A stretch of 30,072 nucleotides of DNA from Mesotaenium endlicherianum (taxonomy: Eukaryota; Streptophyta; Zygnematophyceae; Zygnematales; Mesotaeniaceae). This document shows positions 8,712 to 19,680 of this stretch, one piece after another; positions within the stretch are counted from its first letter, which is position 1, and every line of letters starts with the position of its first letter. Both the position numbers and the translations under genes were made by a program. The DNA lies in the NCBI GenBank assembly GCA_009602735.1, contig WELA01004070.1, positions 9,847-39,918 of the forward strand, read 5' to 3'. A model generated the notes under the pieces. The model worked only from the letters and a program-made list of their open reading frames with translations. It ran no database searches and was not told where the DNA came from.

Positions 8712-9430
8712 TGAAATGAATCGACTTACCAAATAGGCGATAAACAATTACAAAAGATCTTTATATCAGCTAGTAATCTTTATGGTATCTGCGTTAACTA
8801 GTTAAACGGCAAAGGACAACACACTAGTAGTGAACAATACACGTAAGTCAAATGTGAGTAAACAAGCATCAATAATGCAATCAGTAAACTCATACATAAG
8901 CAAGGTTAGAAGACAGTGCGTATCAATGGCTTCTCGCCTTGGATTCAGATGTCTCTCAGTAAGCTGTACAAGAGAGTTGGCCTCGTTTCCGAATGCCGAA
9001 CTCGAGAGCAATGCCTAGCATATGTACATGGAATGAGTTTACTGTTCAACGGCCAGTGCGATGGCACCGCCTACCCGGGAGTTAACCACGTTGGTAAGAC
9101 CTCGGTTAACCAAATCCACCGCCATCTCTCATCATCCCAAATCGCCATCCATCATGGGGATGTCATTTGGCCATTCATCTAGCATATCACACTTAGATGT
9201 ATATCCAGGCGGTTCGCTGCTACCGAGTACGGAAGTCAGCTAGCTATTAAAGAATGTGTCAGCAAGCTGACTTAAGTTGACTTCAGCCTGCTGCATCCGG
9301 CTGAGTCATTAAATTGCTATTAAATATAAAGTCCAGCAGACTGAATATTAACTAGAGTTCAGCAGGCTGAACTTAATTAACCAATATATTTAAATGAATA
9401 TTATATCTACTAGTATACTGATTCATTACA
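8712..9430 (-). repeat. Element C 3' LTR
   Basis: On the minus strand it starts TGTAATGAATCAG at 9430 and ends CATTTCA at 8712. It shows over ten differences from the 5' LTR of C in the first 160 aligned bases from 8712, so C is clearly older than F. Confidence 0.95.
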
Positions 9431-9465
9431 ATCCCTCCAACTTAACTTGTTGTCGCCTCGACAAC
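9431..9465 (-). promoter_or_regulatory. Element C polypurine tract and hairpin
   Basis: On the minus strand the purine tract TAAGTTGGAGGGAT (9444-9431) directly precedes the 3' LTR. A perfect 7-bp hairpin with a 3-nt loop lies at 9449-9465, as in element A, about 5 bases upstream of the tract. Confidence 0.8.
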
Positions 9466-9537
9466 ATTAAACTGCAGAAGTCTTAAATAAGGGAACTGAA
9501 CCTGACCAGCCTCCCCTATGACTGCCTCTTCAGCCTG

Positions 9538-9841
9538 TCACCTAGGGGGTTGTTCCTGGGGCTTCATGATCAGGAGACTGAGATCTGGACCTAGATCTGG
9601 ACAGCCCTCTAGGTCTGTCGGCTGGCCTTCTAAAGAACCCCGTTTATCTAAAGTTGGACCCCGAGGAGAACGAAGGATACTAGCCTGCTCTTCAACCACT
9701 TGGGTGTTGATCCCCACATAGACAGGCATTCTAATAGGATGCTGAAATACATTGGCAAGAGGTACATGTCCCTGAGCGAAGAGGGAGGCCGGCATACCTC
9801 TGGCCACCCCGCGTGGCCCTCTTTTGAAACCCCTGTTCTCT
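9538..9841 (-). pseudogene. ORF3 of element C, C-terminal part
   Basis: This is the tail of ORF3, cut from the rest by element F. The minus-strand frame matches the end of ORF3 of B, including FAQGHVPLANVFQHP and a stretch resembling VGINTQVVEEQA. The product is basic, with many P, R and S residues. The function is unknown. Removing F and one TCTCT restores continuity with 14525 onward. Confidence 0.65.
9837..9841. repeat. Target site duplication of element F, left copy (TCTCT)
   Basis: TCTCT precedes the TG of the left LTR of F and follows the CA of the right LTR at 14520-14524. The flanking sequence is ORF3 of element C, aligning to uninterrupted sequence in B near 3190-3200. Confidence 0.93.
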
Positions 9842-10553
9842 TGTAAGGTTATGAAAGTGTAGTTTGTTTCTTTCTAGTATTTTATATGCATAGAGTGTGA
9901 TTTTAGAAGAACTTTGGCCTTTATTTCAAGTCATTTGGACAAGTATTGAGATAGTTATGAATTTTGGAAGTTTTTAGTGAGTTTTTAATGTCACAGATTC
10001 TATTTAGTGACAAGGACAGGTCCAGTGACGAAAATTTCGGTTGGAGTCCAGAAAGTAGGACATTGAAACATGAGGGTTCCAGAAAGTACGTACAATTACG
10101 TAGAGTGCCAAAGTGATCGTGGAATTTCTAGAAACTCCGTGAGGAGTTAGTGGATTGTGTAGTAGAATATTCTAGAGTGTGATTGTGTGCGTGTGAGTGT
10201 GCTAGCTTGTCCAACTAGGCAAGGTCAAGTACATGGAAGGAGCCATAGGAGAAGGTTCTGGAGGTACCTTGCTAGAGAGGACACTTAGAGTTAAAGGATA
10301 AATGGGAAGCACAAGGAAGTAGAGGGGGCTTAGTCTAGTCTAACCTTCTTATCTTGTACACGACTTTTCTTAATAAAGTGAGTTCTTTTCCACTCCTCTC
10401 TCATGTAGCCCTCTAACTCTTGCAAGGGTGGCATACCACCAGGCCACTCCACCTTGTGTATGCAACTAGGAAAGGTCCTCGTGCACGCTTCCACTCGCGG
10501 GTGAGGGTGCGTGAGTGTGTATGGGCGCACTCCCCGCACCCTTCCCCCTTTCA
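9842..10553 (+). repeat. Element F 5' LTR
   Basis: It starts TGTAAGGTTATGAAAG and ends CCCTTTCA, and it is unrelated to the A/B/C/E family LTR. The three visible differences from the right copy lie near 10315, 10321 and 10376. AATAAA at about 10372 may act as a polyadenylation signal; the other LTR has AATAGA there. Confidence 0.95.
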
Positions 10554-10555
10554 CA

Positions 10556-10567
10556 TGGTATCGGAGC
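10556..10567 (+). promoter_or_regulatory. Element F primer binding site (tRNA-Met type)
   Basis: TGGTATCGGAGC starts two bases after the LTR and differs at one position from the common plant site TGGTATCAGAGC. It fixes the orientation of F as plus. Confidence 0.85.
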
Positions 10568-13500
10568 TACCTAGTTGCTTCATTTGGAGGAGGGAGCTTT
10601 GGTTGGTGATGCTTGTAGGAGTGTAGAGAGGGTAGAGAGGAGAAGCAAGGATGATTTATAAGTTGCTAAGGGCAGCCATGAAGACGTTGATGCAAGCTAG
10701 CATCTCACTCTCTTGAAGGAGGGAGGAGATGGAAGAGGGAGGTGCTCCAAGAAGTGTCAACTTGGATGCAACCAGATTGTTGTACGTCTTCTTTGTAGTA
10801 TAAGAAGGTTGCCCAAGCATGGTAGTGATATAAGTAATATAGAGCAGCCTTTGCTTGAGTATGGAGACATATGAGCATGAAGAAAATCTGGAGTTCACAC
10901 GGCTGGATTTTTCCTTGAAGATGCAAGCTCTTTAGTGTTAAGCTCTTTCTTTGACGAGGGGGCTTAGCATAGAGGTGATAGTGGCTAGAAAGGAGTGTGT
11001 GCCCATCTTTATTTCAAATCTTCAATGAAGGTGGAGCAGATTTTAAGGGTAGGCAACCAGGGACTTAGCAAGCATGTGTACTTGCAAGTCTAGGAGCTTT
11101 GGCGGGCATAGCACTCGCAAGCTCAAGAGGAGCTCATGAGGAGCTCAAGAGAGGGTGCACCGGGGTGTTGCACCAAGTTGGCCAAGTATGTGGCCAGATT
11201 TGGGTTGCCTTGCATCACTCCTATGTAGCCACTGGTTATTTGAGGCCAGCCATGATGGAGCTTGGTACCTTGTATGGAGATAGAAGAAGCCTCAAGTGAA
11301 GAGAAGCACCGTGGAGAAGGCTTGGAGCAAGAAGAAGAAGTATTCGAGATTTTTCTTCAAAGAGGAGAGATGGAGATGGAGCCTTTCAAGTTCAGATTTC
11401 TCTTTTCTTATGGAGGAGAGTACTACGGAGTATATGGAGTTGAGAACTATGATGAAGACAAGCCTATGGTGTGGAAGAAGAAGCAAGGTATGAAGTTGGT
11501 GCAAGAGGGCTAGTGCAAGAGATGTCTCCCACTTGAAGCGTGTGTGCCATTAGTTGTGTGATGGCATAGTTAAGGGGCAGATTTTGGTGCATCTATGGAA
11601 GCTCTTCATGTGAAAGTAGAGCACCAAGGCAAGCTGGGTTTAGTAGTAAGAAGTGTCATTGGGGTGACCAAGGCTAGAGTGCACTCAAGAAGCTAAGCAT
11701 GTGGAAGGAGTTGCACAAAGAGAGTAGCCTATCCTCTAGTGCTTTAGTGCACGGGTCAAGTGAAGACCGAGGAGGAGTATGGTCAAGTGAGGATAGTGAA
11801 ATAGGTGGAGGTAGATATGACCACAAGTAGCTATCTTCAGCCCGCTAGCAAAGAAGCGACGCGGGAAGGTGAAGGTGAAGGAGAAGCGCTTGTTTTGGTG
11901 ACCTTGGCCCGGTCATCACACGGAGCAAGCGTGCCTCCTAACAACCTTGGCGAATGTACATCGCCGGTGGAGCAAGTAGAGGTGTATGATCCCCTTGCTC
12001 ATATATAGAGCAGACCCCAACTGCTCAAGTGGAGGAGCTCCTAGAAAGTGAGCTCAAGAGAAGCCCGCTTGCAAGACGACGTGTGTGCGTGCACAAGATG
12101 AGGTGCAAGCACTAAGAGTATGTGCGTATGCCCAAGTTATGGAGCTCTTGGAGGCGTTCCAGATGTGTTTCTTGGAGCCTTGTGTGAAGGCTGACCTTCA
12201 AGAAGAGCCAGAGGTATGTGGGAGTGAGCATCTAGCCAAGGAGAAGACTATGATGGAGTTTGGTGCACCACGAGCGAGACTACGCGCTCATGCCTTGTGA
12301 AGATTACTATCGTCGCTTGATGGAGACTACGACTTTATGGATATGGACCTATGAGGAGGAGACCAAGTGTTATGGGGCTGATATGTCCTGCCTAAGATGG
12401 AGATATATGACAAAGACCTGGACATGAAGCTAGGAGAATCAGCGCCTATACAAGCAAGCACGAGAGAGGCGTAAAATCTGGACTTGGACACTCGAGTGGT
12501 AAGCGCCTTACCTTCATGATGAGGGGGGGGAGTGTTATAGTTGTTTATAGTGCTTGTAAGCAAGGTCAAACCAGTCCCATGAGTTCAGTTGTAACTAAGA
12601 GATGTGAAGTGGAAAGAAGTTTGAGAGCAAGAGCTTGGAAGATACTCAAATCTGTCTATGTTTGAGGGTTTTACGGGTAGGCGAGCGCGAGGTTTAAAGT
12701 TGGCAGATTTTGGCTACTTTTTGCCTACTTAGGAGAGAGTGGGTAATATTTTCACTAGAAGTCCTACATGATGTGAGAGGCCTAGTATGAGGCCTTCCTT
12801 GAGTCATAGTCAAGTTTCAGAATCAGGGGTTTAAGCATGTGCCATTTGTAGGCGCGGGAGCTTTATCCATGTTGCGCGCGTCTGCGTCCTACGAGCATGA
12901 GGCACAAAGTGACGATCTCATTTGAGTGTTAGACTTTGATTCAGACTCTGAAATTTTGTGGAGAGGTAGTCCTATGGGTTGAGATTCAGAAAAAGTAATT
13001 TTTTTTATAAAAATATTAATTTAAGTCCTGACAGTGCCACATGGCGGTCTGCTGGACTGCCGTGCGAGCCACATGTGTGAGGCAAGGCGCAATCTGGTAT
13101 CATGGTCTTAGGCTTGGAATCAGGAGAAACAAAGCATACCAGTGAGTTCAAAGGGGAGATATTATGTAGATTACACAACTTTCAGGCTAAAAATGTCAAA
13201 AAAAGTCAGGGGGGTGCCACTTGGCGTCTTGAGAGGTCACCACGAGTCACGCACACGAGTGAGAGAGTGCAATACCTCTACAAGGAGTATGGCTTAGAGC
13301 TAGAGGTAGCTAAGGGTACCAGAAGGTTCAGGAACATAGTGGACTTAGGTTCATGATGTAATCTGGTCAAAATTATAAGAGCACCACGAGTAAGCCACAT
13401 GGCGCGACGAGGAGCTGCCACTTGTCCAAGAGGGCGAAAAATGAGTATTTTGGCGATTTGGCGGACTATTATGCCTTGGATCCAGCTTTGAAGTATGTGG

Positions 13501-13793
13501 AGTTGATGGAGGGAGTATGTTACAGCCCTTATGAAGATATTGGCCTATTCCAAGACGAAGGAGTTGAAGAGAAGATGCACTTGTGTAAGGAGACGCCATG
13601 TGTGGAGACAATGTATGCGATGGAGCTTTCACTAAGTGGAGCAAGTTTGGAGTAATGAGTATCAACCTGGAGCCTGTTCAAGACCTGCAACTTGTATAAT
13701 ATATGTGAATATGTGTTTTTCTAGCGTATATGTGAGCTCGATTCCTCATATTACGTCACTTATGCTTAGTATGCGCCGAGGACGTCGCATCTT
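10568..13793 (+). other. Element F internal region, no recognisable proteins
   Basis: The region is purine-rich on the plus strand, with many GAG, GAA and AAG runs. Open frames are short (for example 11262-11513, 11805-12008 and 13422-13655), have biased composition and no domain I can identify. A run AGGGGGGGGAG at about 12525-12536, followed by TGTTATAG, resembles a second polypurine tract plus LTR start and may be a relic. Its last kilobase carries a degenerate tandem repeat. Confidence 0.6.
12841..13430 (+). repeat. Degenerate tandem repeat of about 180 bp inside element F
   Basis: A core like GCCACNTGGCG recurs at about 12841 (weak), 13036, 13216 and 13394, at spacings of 195, 180 and 178 bp, with loosely similar flanks. 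Tandem repeats near the 3' end of the internal region are known from other plant LTR elements. Confidence 0.35.
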
Positions 13794-13807
13794 GAGGAGG
13801 GGGATGA
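13794..13807 (+). promoter_or_regulatory. Element F polypurine tract
   Basis: GAGGAGGGGGATGA directly precedes the TG of the 3' LTR at 13808, the expected site for plus-strand DNA priming. Confidence 0.8.
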
Positions 13808-14519
13808 TGTAAGGTTATGAAAGTGTAGTTTGTTTCTTTCTAGTATTTTATATGCATAGAGTGTGATTTTAGAAGAACTTTGGCCTTTATTTCAAGTCAT
13901 TTGGACAAGTATTGAGATAGTTATGAATTTTGGAAGTTTTTAGTGAGTTTTTAATGTCACAGATTCTATTTAGTGACAAGGACAGGTCCAGTGACGAAAA
14001 TTTCGGTTGGAGTCCAGAAAGTAGGACATTGAAACATGAGGGTTCCAGAAAGTACGTACAATTACGTAGAGTGCCAAAGTGATCGTGGAATTTCTAGAAA
14101 CTCCGTGAGGAGTTAGTGGATTGTGTAGTAGAATATTCTAGAGTGTGATTGTGTGCGTGTGAGTGTGCTAGCTTGTCCAACTAGGCAAGGTCAAGTACAT
14201 GGAAGGAGCCATAGGAGAAGGTTCTGGAGGTACCTTGCTAGAGAGGACACTTAGAGTTAAAGGATAAATGGGAAGCATAAGGAAGTAAAGGGGGCTTAGT
14301 CTAGTCTAACCTTCTTATCTTGTACACGACTTTTCTTAATAGAGTGAGTTCTTTTCCACTCCTCTCTCATGTAGCCCTCTAACTCTTGCAAGGGTGGCAT
14401 ACCACCAGGCCACTCCACCTTGTGTATGCAACTAGGAAAGGTCCTCGTGCACGCTTCCACTCGCGGGTGAGGGTGCGTGAGTGTGTATGGGCGCACTCCC
14501 CGCACCCTTCCCCCTTTCA
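13808..14519 (+). repeat. Element F 3' LTR
   Basis: It has the same 712-bp length and TG...CA ends as the left LTR and ends directly before TCTCT at 14520. Confidence 0.95.
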
Positions 14520-14524
14520 TCTCT
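14520..14524. repeat. Target site duplication of element F, right copy (TCTCT)
   Basis: This matches 9837-9841; the sequence beyond continues ORF3 of element C. Confidence 0.93.
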
Positions 14525-15464
14525 GGGGATTTCTGCCTGTGTCTGCTGCCAAGTACAGTCAGATCAGCTTCTTCCCCTGGCTTGGGCAAGTGGGCTGGGG
14601 GAGCGAGTGCGGGGTCCAGTTGCCTCCATGACCGGAATCACGTTCCATATACCTGATCTTGGTTCCTTAGGAAGGGCCCCTGCCTGCCCCTGGGTCTCCT
14701 GAGTACCAGCTCCTGATGCTTCTCCTCTGCCTTGTTCTTCTTCCTCATCCCCCTTATCCTCCTCCTCTGAGAGAGTAGGGGTCTCGTCAACTAAGTCGTC
14801 CTGCTCTCTGGTAGACATGGAGTAGTCTACTGATCTCCCTTTTTTAGGGCGCGCTGGAGGTTGCTTGGCCTTCAGCCTGCTAATATCTATCAAGCCTGCA
14901 TTCTTCGCCCATTTGACGAAGGCATGCTTTCCCTTAGAGAAGTAGTCTCTCCTCCTCCTGTGTGCTCTTTGGTCTCTGCATTCATATTGCTCAGGCAGCC
15001 ATTCAGCCTGGGGTCCCAGGGGGCAATGTGAGGTGGTAGGATGAGGTAGCTGTCTAAGCCATAGTAGAAATCGTCGGGTTGGGCTCGGTCACACTCCTGC
15101 TTTTTGTTTGTGACGGTCATCCACCTCCAGTCTGTTGGTTGCTGGTAGTACTGGGGTCCAAGCGAAGATCGCTCCCTGATTTCCCACGCTTCCACCTATC
15201 TTTGATCTTATATATTTAGATGAAATATATTAATCTTGAATAAGCAAGATTCATTTCATTTTCCGCTTCCTGATCCTTCTTCCTCTGTGCTTCTTCTGCC
15301 GCCTCTTGTTGTTTGCAGACCCTTTCTTGTTCTCTCCTGGTGAGGGACGTCGCCGCCAGCTCCTTCTGGTATTGCTCCATTATCCTCCTGGCTTCTACTG
15401 CCTTGCGCTTTCTGTCCTCCTTTTGTGTGGTGGGAGCCATTCTGCACATGTAACCAGGGCACAA
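14525..15464 (-). pseudogene. ORF3 of element C, N-terminal and middle parts
   Basis: Read on the minus strand, the start (ATG at 15440, context MAPTTQKEDRKRK) matches ORF3 of B, with the same charged coiled-coil-like stretch. At about 15260-15165 an AT-rich filler replaces roughly 500 bp present in B. The frame then resumes with YYQQPTDWRWMTVTNKKQE (about 15150), the basic block PPARPKKGR (about 14860) and the acidic EEEDKGDEEEEQGRGE run (about 14765). Frame changes occur near 14890-14940. The cysteine cluster before the inner ATG in B is partly lost here and a TAG lies upstream. The function is unknown; conservation across diverged copies supports a real protein in the ancestor. Confidence 0.6.
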
Positions 15465-15844
15465 GTTAGTAGGATATTGACCTTTGTCCTAGAAGTTGCA
15501 GGAAGGGAGTAAGTTCGTATGAGTATGGTGTATTCGTTCCTGTTTACCTCACAGGGTGCTTGCTAGGAGTTGACGTAGTTGCGGTGAGCTAGACATACAC
15601 ATATGAATGTGTTTTCAGGTGTGTTAAGTAATGTATGGCTCTGCGAGGCCCTTTTCCCTTCAGCTAAAAGTGCTTCATGTGGGCCAGGCTGTCCCCTCTG
15701 TCACTATGCTGACACTTAGGGTTCACATAACTGTCCCTGACTGTTCCTTTCTCGCTCTCGCACACTAACTGTCATATATTTCCCCCGTCAACTTAAATGG
15801 AGACAGGACCGCCTGTCACCTTCCGGTGTCAACTGAAATGACTG
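15465..15844 (-). promoter_or_regulatory. Pol-ORF3 spacer of element C
   Basis: As in element B, TAACTGTC appears on the plus strand (15728-15735 and 15766-15773), and a changed version of the polypurine 12-mer (minus-strand TAAGTTGACGGGGG) lies at about 15781-15794, just after the end of pol. No gene is seen in it. Confidence 0.4.
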
Positions 15845-17325
15845 TTAGGGAGGTGCTCCAGCCGCTCGAAGGTGGAACCGTTTCAACGCCCCTTTGGCAT
15901 TAGTCAAATGGTCTTTAAATTCCCAAGTGTCCCCAAAGGCATCGTAACCCTTCCATCAAATGAGGTACTTCATGACATATTTAGACGATCGACGGACCGA
16001 TCGCGCGTCTAAAATCTCCTCAACCTCATATTCCTCAGGGTCGCCTTTCCGGACTGTGGTGACCGGTCCCGGTTGGACAAGTAACCGACCTGTGAACAAT
16101 GTATCACCTTTGATGTAGGGTTCCAGGAAGGAGACATTAAAGACCGGATGACCCTTGTATTCGGCTGACATGTTCAATTTGTAAGCGTTCTTACCGACAC
16201 GACGCACCACCGAATATGGACCGACCCAGACAGGGCCAAGCTTTTTCTTGACCACACCAGGGAGGTACAGGTGCTGAGAATGCAGTTTGACCATATCGCC
16301 CTTAGAAAAGGTCAGGTCTCGACGGTGCTGATTAGCGTACTGTTGTTGGTTTTCTTTGGCTTTGTGCAGGTTCTGCTGGACTTCTGACAGGGTGTCAGCA
16401 AACTCCTGAGTTAACTGGAGGGAGACCGGATTGTCAGTCCCTTCAGGGTGAGTTAAAGACTCCCCTAGGACATCTAAAGGAGACTTAGGGACTCTATCCA
16501 GGCTTAGTTCAAAAGGAGTCTTGCCCGTTGACGCGTGCACCACACTGTTGACCGCAAACTGGATTTGAGGTAATAGGTCATCCTAATTATCTTGTTTTTT
16601 GTAAACATAGGCTCTCAGTACCTCTTGCAGAACTCGGTTTGTTCTCTCAGTTTGCCCATCAGTCTGAGGGTGGTTTGCTGTGCTGAGCAGTTGTGTGACT
16701 ACCATTAACCCCATTAAAGCTCTCCAGAATTAGAGGTACATTTTGGGTCTCTGTCTGAGATTATATTAGAGGGTAGCCCATGTTGGCATACTACATGGCT
16801 GTAGAACTGTCTCACTGTTTAGGATTGTAGGGATGAAAATGACCACTTTTGTCAATTTATCCACGACTACCATATCGAATCATGCCCATTGGCAGTTCGT
16901 GGCAGTGTGACCATCCAGTCCATGGATATTGTTTCCCAGCGGCCAGCTGGGATGGGTAGCGGTTGTAAGAGGCCCCCCGGTGGTGTGTGCCTAGACTTAT
17001 TCTTTTTACACTGGTCACAGGACTTAACGTATTTCAAGACCTCCCAAGGTAATCCCTCCCAATGATAATGTTTTGCCAGTTTGCCAACAGGTTTGGCCTG
17101 CCCCAAATGCCCACCCAGTAAACTGTCATGTGCTTGACTCAATAAAAGGGACCTTATTTCCACGTTATTAGCAATGACCAGCTTCGGCCTGCCTGAAGTG
17201 GTTTCAGTCCACCCAGACCCCTCCCTTGAGCTTATACCCGAGTGCAGTAGCACGACACATACTAGTAGTGGGGCTGGGCTCAAATGTTGGGTCAGAAAGG
17301 TAGGCTTTCCTAAATTGTTCAAGGA
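15845..17325 (-). pseudogene. pol: Element C integrase and chromodomain, broken
   Basis: On the minus strand the zinc-binding part shows HDSLLGGH, then KSCDQCKKNK (about 17200-17000), followed by SMDWMVTLP with the first catalytic Asp of the DDE triad (about 16925). The middle of the core (about 16860-16700) is damaged: the SDRD block holding the second Asp is unreadable, though [15 protein letters not shown] with the Glu is present near 16640. The C-terminal domain with GPYSVVRRVGKNAYKLNMS (about 16190) leads to a chromodomain with WKGYD (about 15940), where a TGA precedes W. A one-base insertion near 17210 separates it from RNase H. Integrase would join the DNA copy to the host chromosome. 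Confidence 0.88.
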
Positions 17326-18871
17326 AGGACTTTTTCACCTTTAGTGAAGTAAGTGCACACAGGACTTTATCTACAGCATGCTGACTAAAGTTCCTTTCTT
17401 GCAAGTCAGGTCTTCTAGAGAGTGCATCAGCAGGATTCAACTTCCCTGGTTTGTAGTCGATCTGGACTTGAAATTGCTCCAGCATCTGGCTCCAGCGGTT
17501 CTCCCTCCTCGACAGCTTGGACTTCTTCTGAAAGTGAGTCAGAGCTAGATGATCTGTAATCACCTTAAAAGCTTTACCATGTAAGTATGCTCTCCACTGT
17601 TTGAGTACATGAATGATAGCTAGCAGCTCTTTATCATGCACTGAGTAATTAATCTCCGCTGGATTAAATTTCATAGACTCATACAACACAGGATGCCACT
17701 CCTGCCGTACCTTACCATCCTTTGTGGTTTTGTCAGCAGGCTGCAACAAAATAGCACCCATGGCAAAGTCAGAGGCATCAGTAACCACCTGCACCGGTTT
17801 GCTGGGGTCATACACGGCTAGCACTGGGGCAGAACAAAGGGCATCTTTAAGGGTCTGGAAGGCAGCCTGCTGCTCTTCCCCCCAAACATACCCTATGTCT
17901 TTCTTAGTAAGGTCAGTAAATTTACTGGCCTTTGTAGAATAATTCTCAATAAATTTCCTATAGTAGTTAGCCAACCCGAGGAAGGATCTAACTTCAGAGA
18001 CAGACTGTGGAACTGGCCAGTCCCTTATGGTCTGGACCTTCTTAGGATCCACACTGATGCCTTCTTTACTGACAACGTGACCTAAGAATTCAACACTTTC
18101 TTCAAAGAAATCACACTTGCTCATTTTAGCATATAAGAGGTTTTTTCTCAGAGTGTCCATGACTGTCTTTAAGTATTCAGTGTGCTGAGCTTCATCTTTA
18201 GAGAAAATTAAAATATCATCCAGAAAAACTTGCACTAACTTATCCAAATAAGGTCTGAAAATGTCATTCATAGCACCCATGAAGGTCGCAGGGGCATTAG
18301 TCAGTCCAAATGGCATCACATTGAACTCGTAGTGTCCATAACGTGTGCGGAAGGCAATCTTGTGTTCATCTCCCTCAGCGATTCTGATTTGATGATAACC
18401 ACTCTTGAGATCTATCTTACTGAACATCTTAGCACCAGACAGGGTATCAAGCAAGTCCTCGATTCTGTGTAAAGCATACTTGTTCTTTACTGTAGTTGTG
18501 TTCAAAGCTCTGTAATCCACACACATCCGCATACTGCCATCCTTTTTTTTAACAAATAGGATGGGTGCGCCGTAAGGTGATATACTGGGAGAAATATAAC
18601 CATTTTCCTCAAGCTCTGCAATTTGTATTTTCAACTCCTCGCTCTCCACATAAGACAAGCCATAAGTGTGTTGCCAAGGTGGTTGACTCCCAGGTAATAA
18701 ATCTATCCTATGATCTACTTCCCTCTTAGGAGGTAGTCCTGGAGGCATATTAAATACATCCGTGTACTGAGCAACAATTTTTGCAGCAGTAGGGTGCTCC
18801 GGAGGGCTTACTTTTTTCTCAACCACTTCTTTAGGTTGAGGAGGTACCTCATTTAGCAGCAGACAGAACAT
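17204..18871 (-). CDS. pol: Element C reverse transcriptase and RNase H, longest open pol segment
   Basis: This open stretch of 555 codons is the best preserved pol piece here. RT spans about residues 50-290, with catalytic D154 in [10 protein letters not shown] and D218-D219 in FLDDILIFS, and the [12 protein letters not shown] signature between. RNase H spans about 360-485, with D365 (TDAS), E415 (DKELLA), D440 (ITDH) and D482 (ADALSRR), all four acidic residues kept. The ATG at 18871 is probably only the first Met after a TGA at about 18895; in the ancestor the frame was continuous with protease. The enzyme copies element RNA to DNA and degrades the RNA strand. Confidence 0.92.
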   Translation of the reverse strand: MFCLLLNEVPPQPKEVVEKKVSPPEHPTAAKIVAQYTDVFNMPPGLPPKREVDHRIDLLPGSQPPWQHTYGLSYVESEELKIQIAELEENGYISPSISPYGAPILFVKKKDGSMRMCVDYRALNTTTVKNKYALHRIEDLLDTLSGAKMFSKIDLKSGYHQIRIAEGDEHKIAFRTRYGHYEFNVMPFGLTNAPATFMGAMNDIFRPYLDKLVQVFLDDILIFSKDEAQHTEYLKTVMDTLRKNLLYAKMSKCDFFEESVEFLGHVVSKEGISVDPKKVQTIRDWPVPQSVSEVRSFLGLANYYRKFIENYSTKASKFTDLTKKDIGYVWGEEQQAAFQTLKDALCSAPVLAVYDPSKPVQVVTDASDFAMGAILLQPADKTTKDGKVRQEWHPVLYESMKFNPAEINYSVHDKELLAIIHVLKQWRAYLHGKAFKVITDHLALTHFQKKSKLSRRENRWSQMLEQFQVQIDYKPGKLNPADALSRRPDLQERNFSQHAVDKVLCALTSLKVKKSFLEQFRKAYLSDPTFEPSPTTSMCRATALGYKLKGGVWVD

Positions 18872-19029
18872 TCTGTCTTCCTTCTGGTTTCAGCTTTTGA
18901 CGAACTCCATTGCATTCAGCAACTTACATCCTTCTGGAAGCCTCTTCTTTTCCTTCAGTTGCCATCCACACAGGACAAGAGGAAGAGCACTGGTGGGTGA
19001 CAAGTTAGTCTGCCCATCACTGGCTCCTC

Positions 19030-19680
19030 TCACTTTAACGTACCTCTGCTCCAACACACTTCAGCTCGATGTCTATTAAGCCAAGACCTGCCTAGCACGA
19101 GATCATAAAAGCCAGTGTTGAGTACTTCAAATGTAAGCATTTTAGTTAGAACTGCAATGCCAGAACCTAACTGGACCTCAATAGGCTTGGTTATAACTCC
19201 TCCCGGGATACTTGAGGCATCTCCAAGGAATATTTTTCTATTCCCTTGGGTGACAGTAGGCAGCCTTAGCCGCTTAACTAAGTCCTTGTGGATAAAAGTA
19301 TGTGACGCCCCTCCGTCAACAAATGCCCTCACCTTCCTACCTGCAATCATGCAATGCAGTAGGATAGGGGGGACTGTCTTTTCCTGACTTTCGCATTGTT
19401 CTCCTGACGTAGCAAAGAAATGTTGGACATCAGGTGGAACAAGAGCATCCAGAGTGTGCACTCTCTGGACGTCTATATTGCTGATGGTCTCCTTTATCTG
19501 GTTGTCAGGCATGCATAGTGAATCCAGTTCAGCAGGACCCATAATACCTGCTACGAGGGCAGCTAGTGACGACTCACTATCTCTAGCATCCTCACAGTCA
19601 GTAGACTGGATTACTGACTGTTGCTGTCTTTTAAAGGCTGGTCTTTTCTCTCGACCTTCGGAAGGTGCTTGTCTGGACAC
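19030..19680 (-). pseudogene. pol: Element C protease region
   Basis: This frame lies at -1 to gag, is open across the slippery site and carries FVDGGASHTFIHKDL near 19300, the retropepsin-like active site with D-G-G. The domain ends near GRSWLNRH. Compared with element E, a one-base deletion at about 19040 shifts the frame and ends the reading at 19030, and a TGA follows at about 18895. The ATG at 19680 is not a real start: translation would enter from gag by frameshifting. Confidence 0.88.
19594..19635 (-). promoter_or_regulatory. Programmed -1 ribosomal frameshift signal, element C
   Basis: On the minus strand the heptamer TTTAAAA (19635-19629) is followed by the same 7-nt spacer and the same perfect 10-bp stem (arms 19621-19612 and 19603-19594) as in element E, although the surrounding gag and pol have diverged. 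Confidence 0.85.

Larger units (their letters stand above)
9842..14519 (+). mobile_element. Element F: young non-autonomous LTR retrotransposon (LARD-like)
   Basis: This element of 4,678 bp has two 712-bp LTRs (9842-10553 and 13808-14519), a primer binding site (10556-10567), a polypurine tract (13794-13807) and a 5-bp target duplication. Its internal 3.25 kb has no recognisable gag, protease, RT or integrase, which fits the class of large retrotransposon derivatives that move with help from others. I can see three differences between the LTRs, all transitions, so the insertion is recent compared with C and E. Confidence 0.95.

Noticed and set aside
8434..9243. Antisense frames of about 60-88 codons inside several LTRs (for example 2126-2392, 8434-8700, 8916-9182, 21332-21598)
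   Set aside because: They are shared because the LTRs are copies of each other, they are not open in the 5' LTR of E, and they have no domain.
11262..11513. Protein-coding gene within element F
   Set aside because: The frame is short, Glu/Lys-biased from purine-rich DNA, and has no recognisable gag or pol motif.
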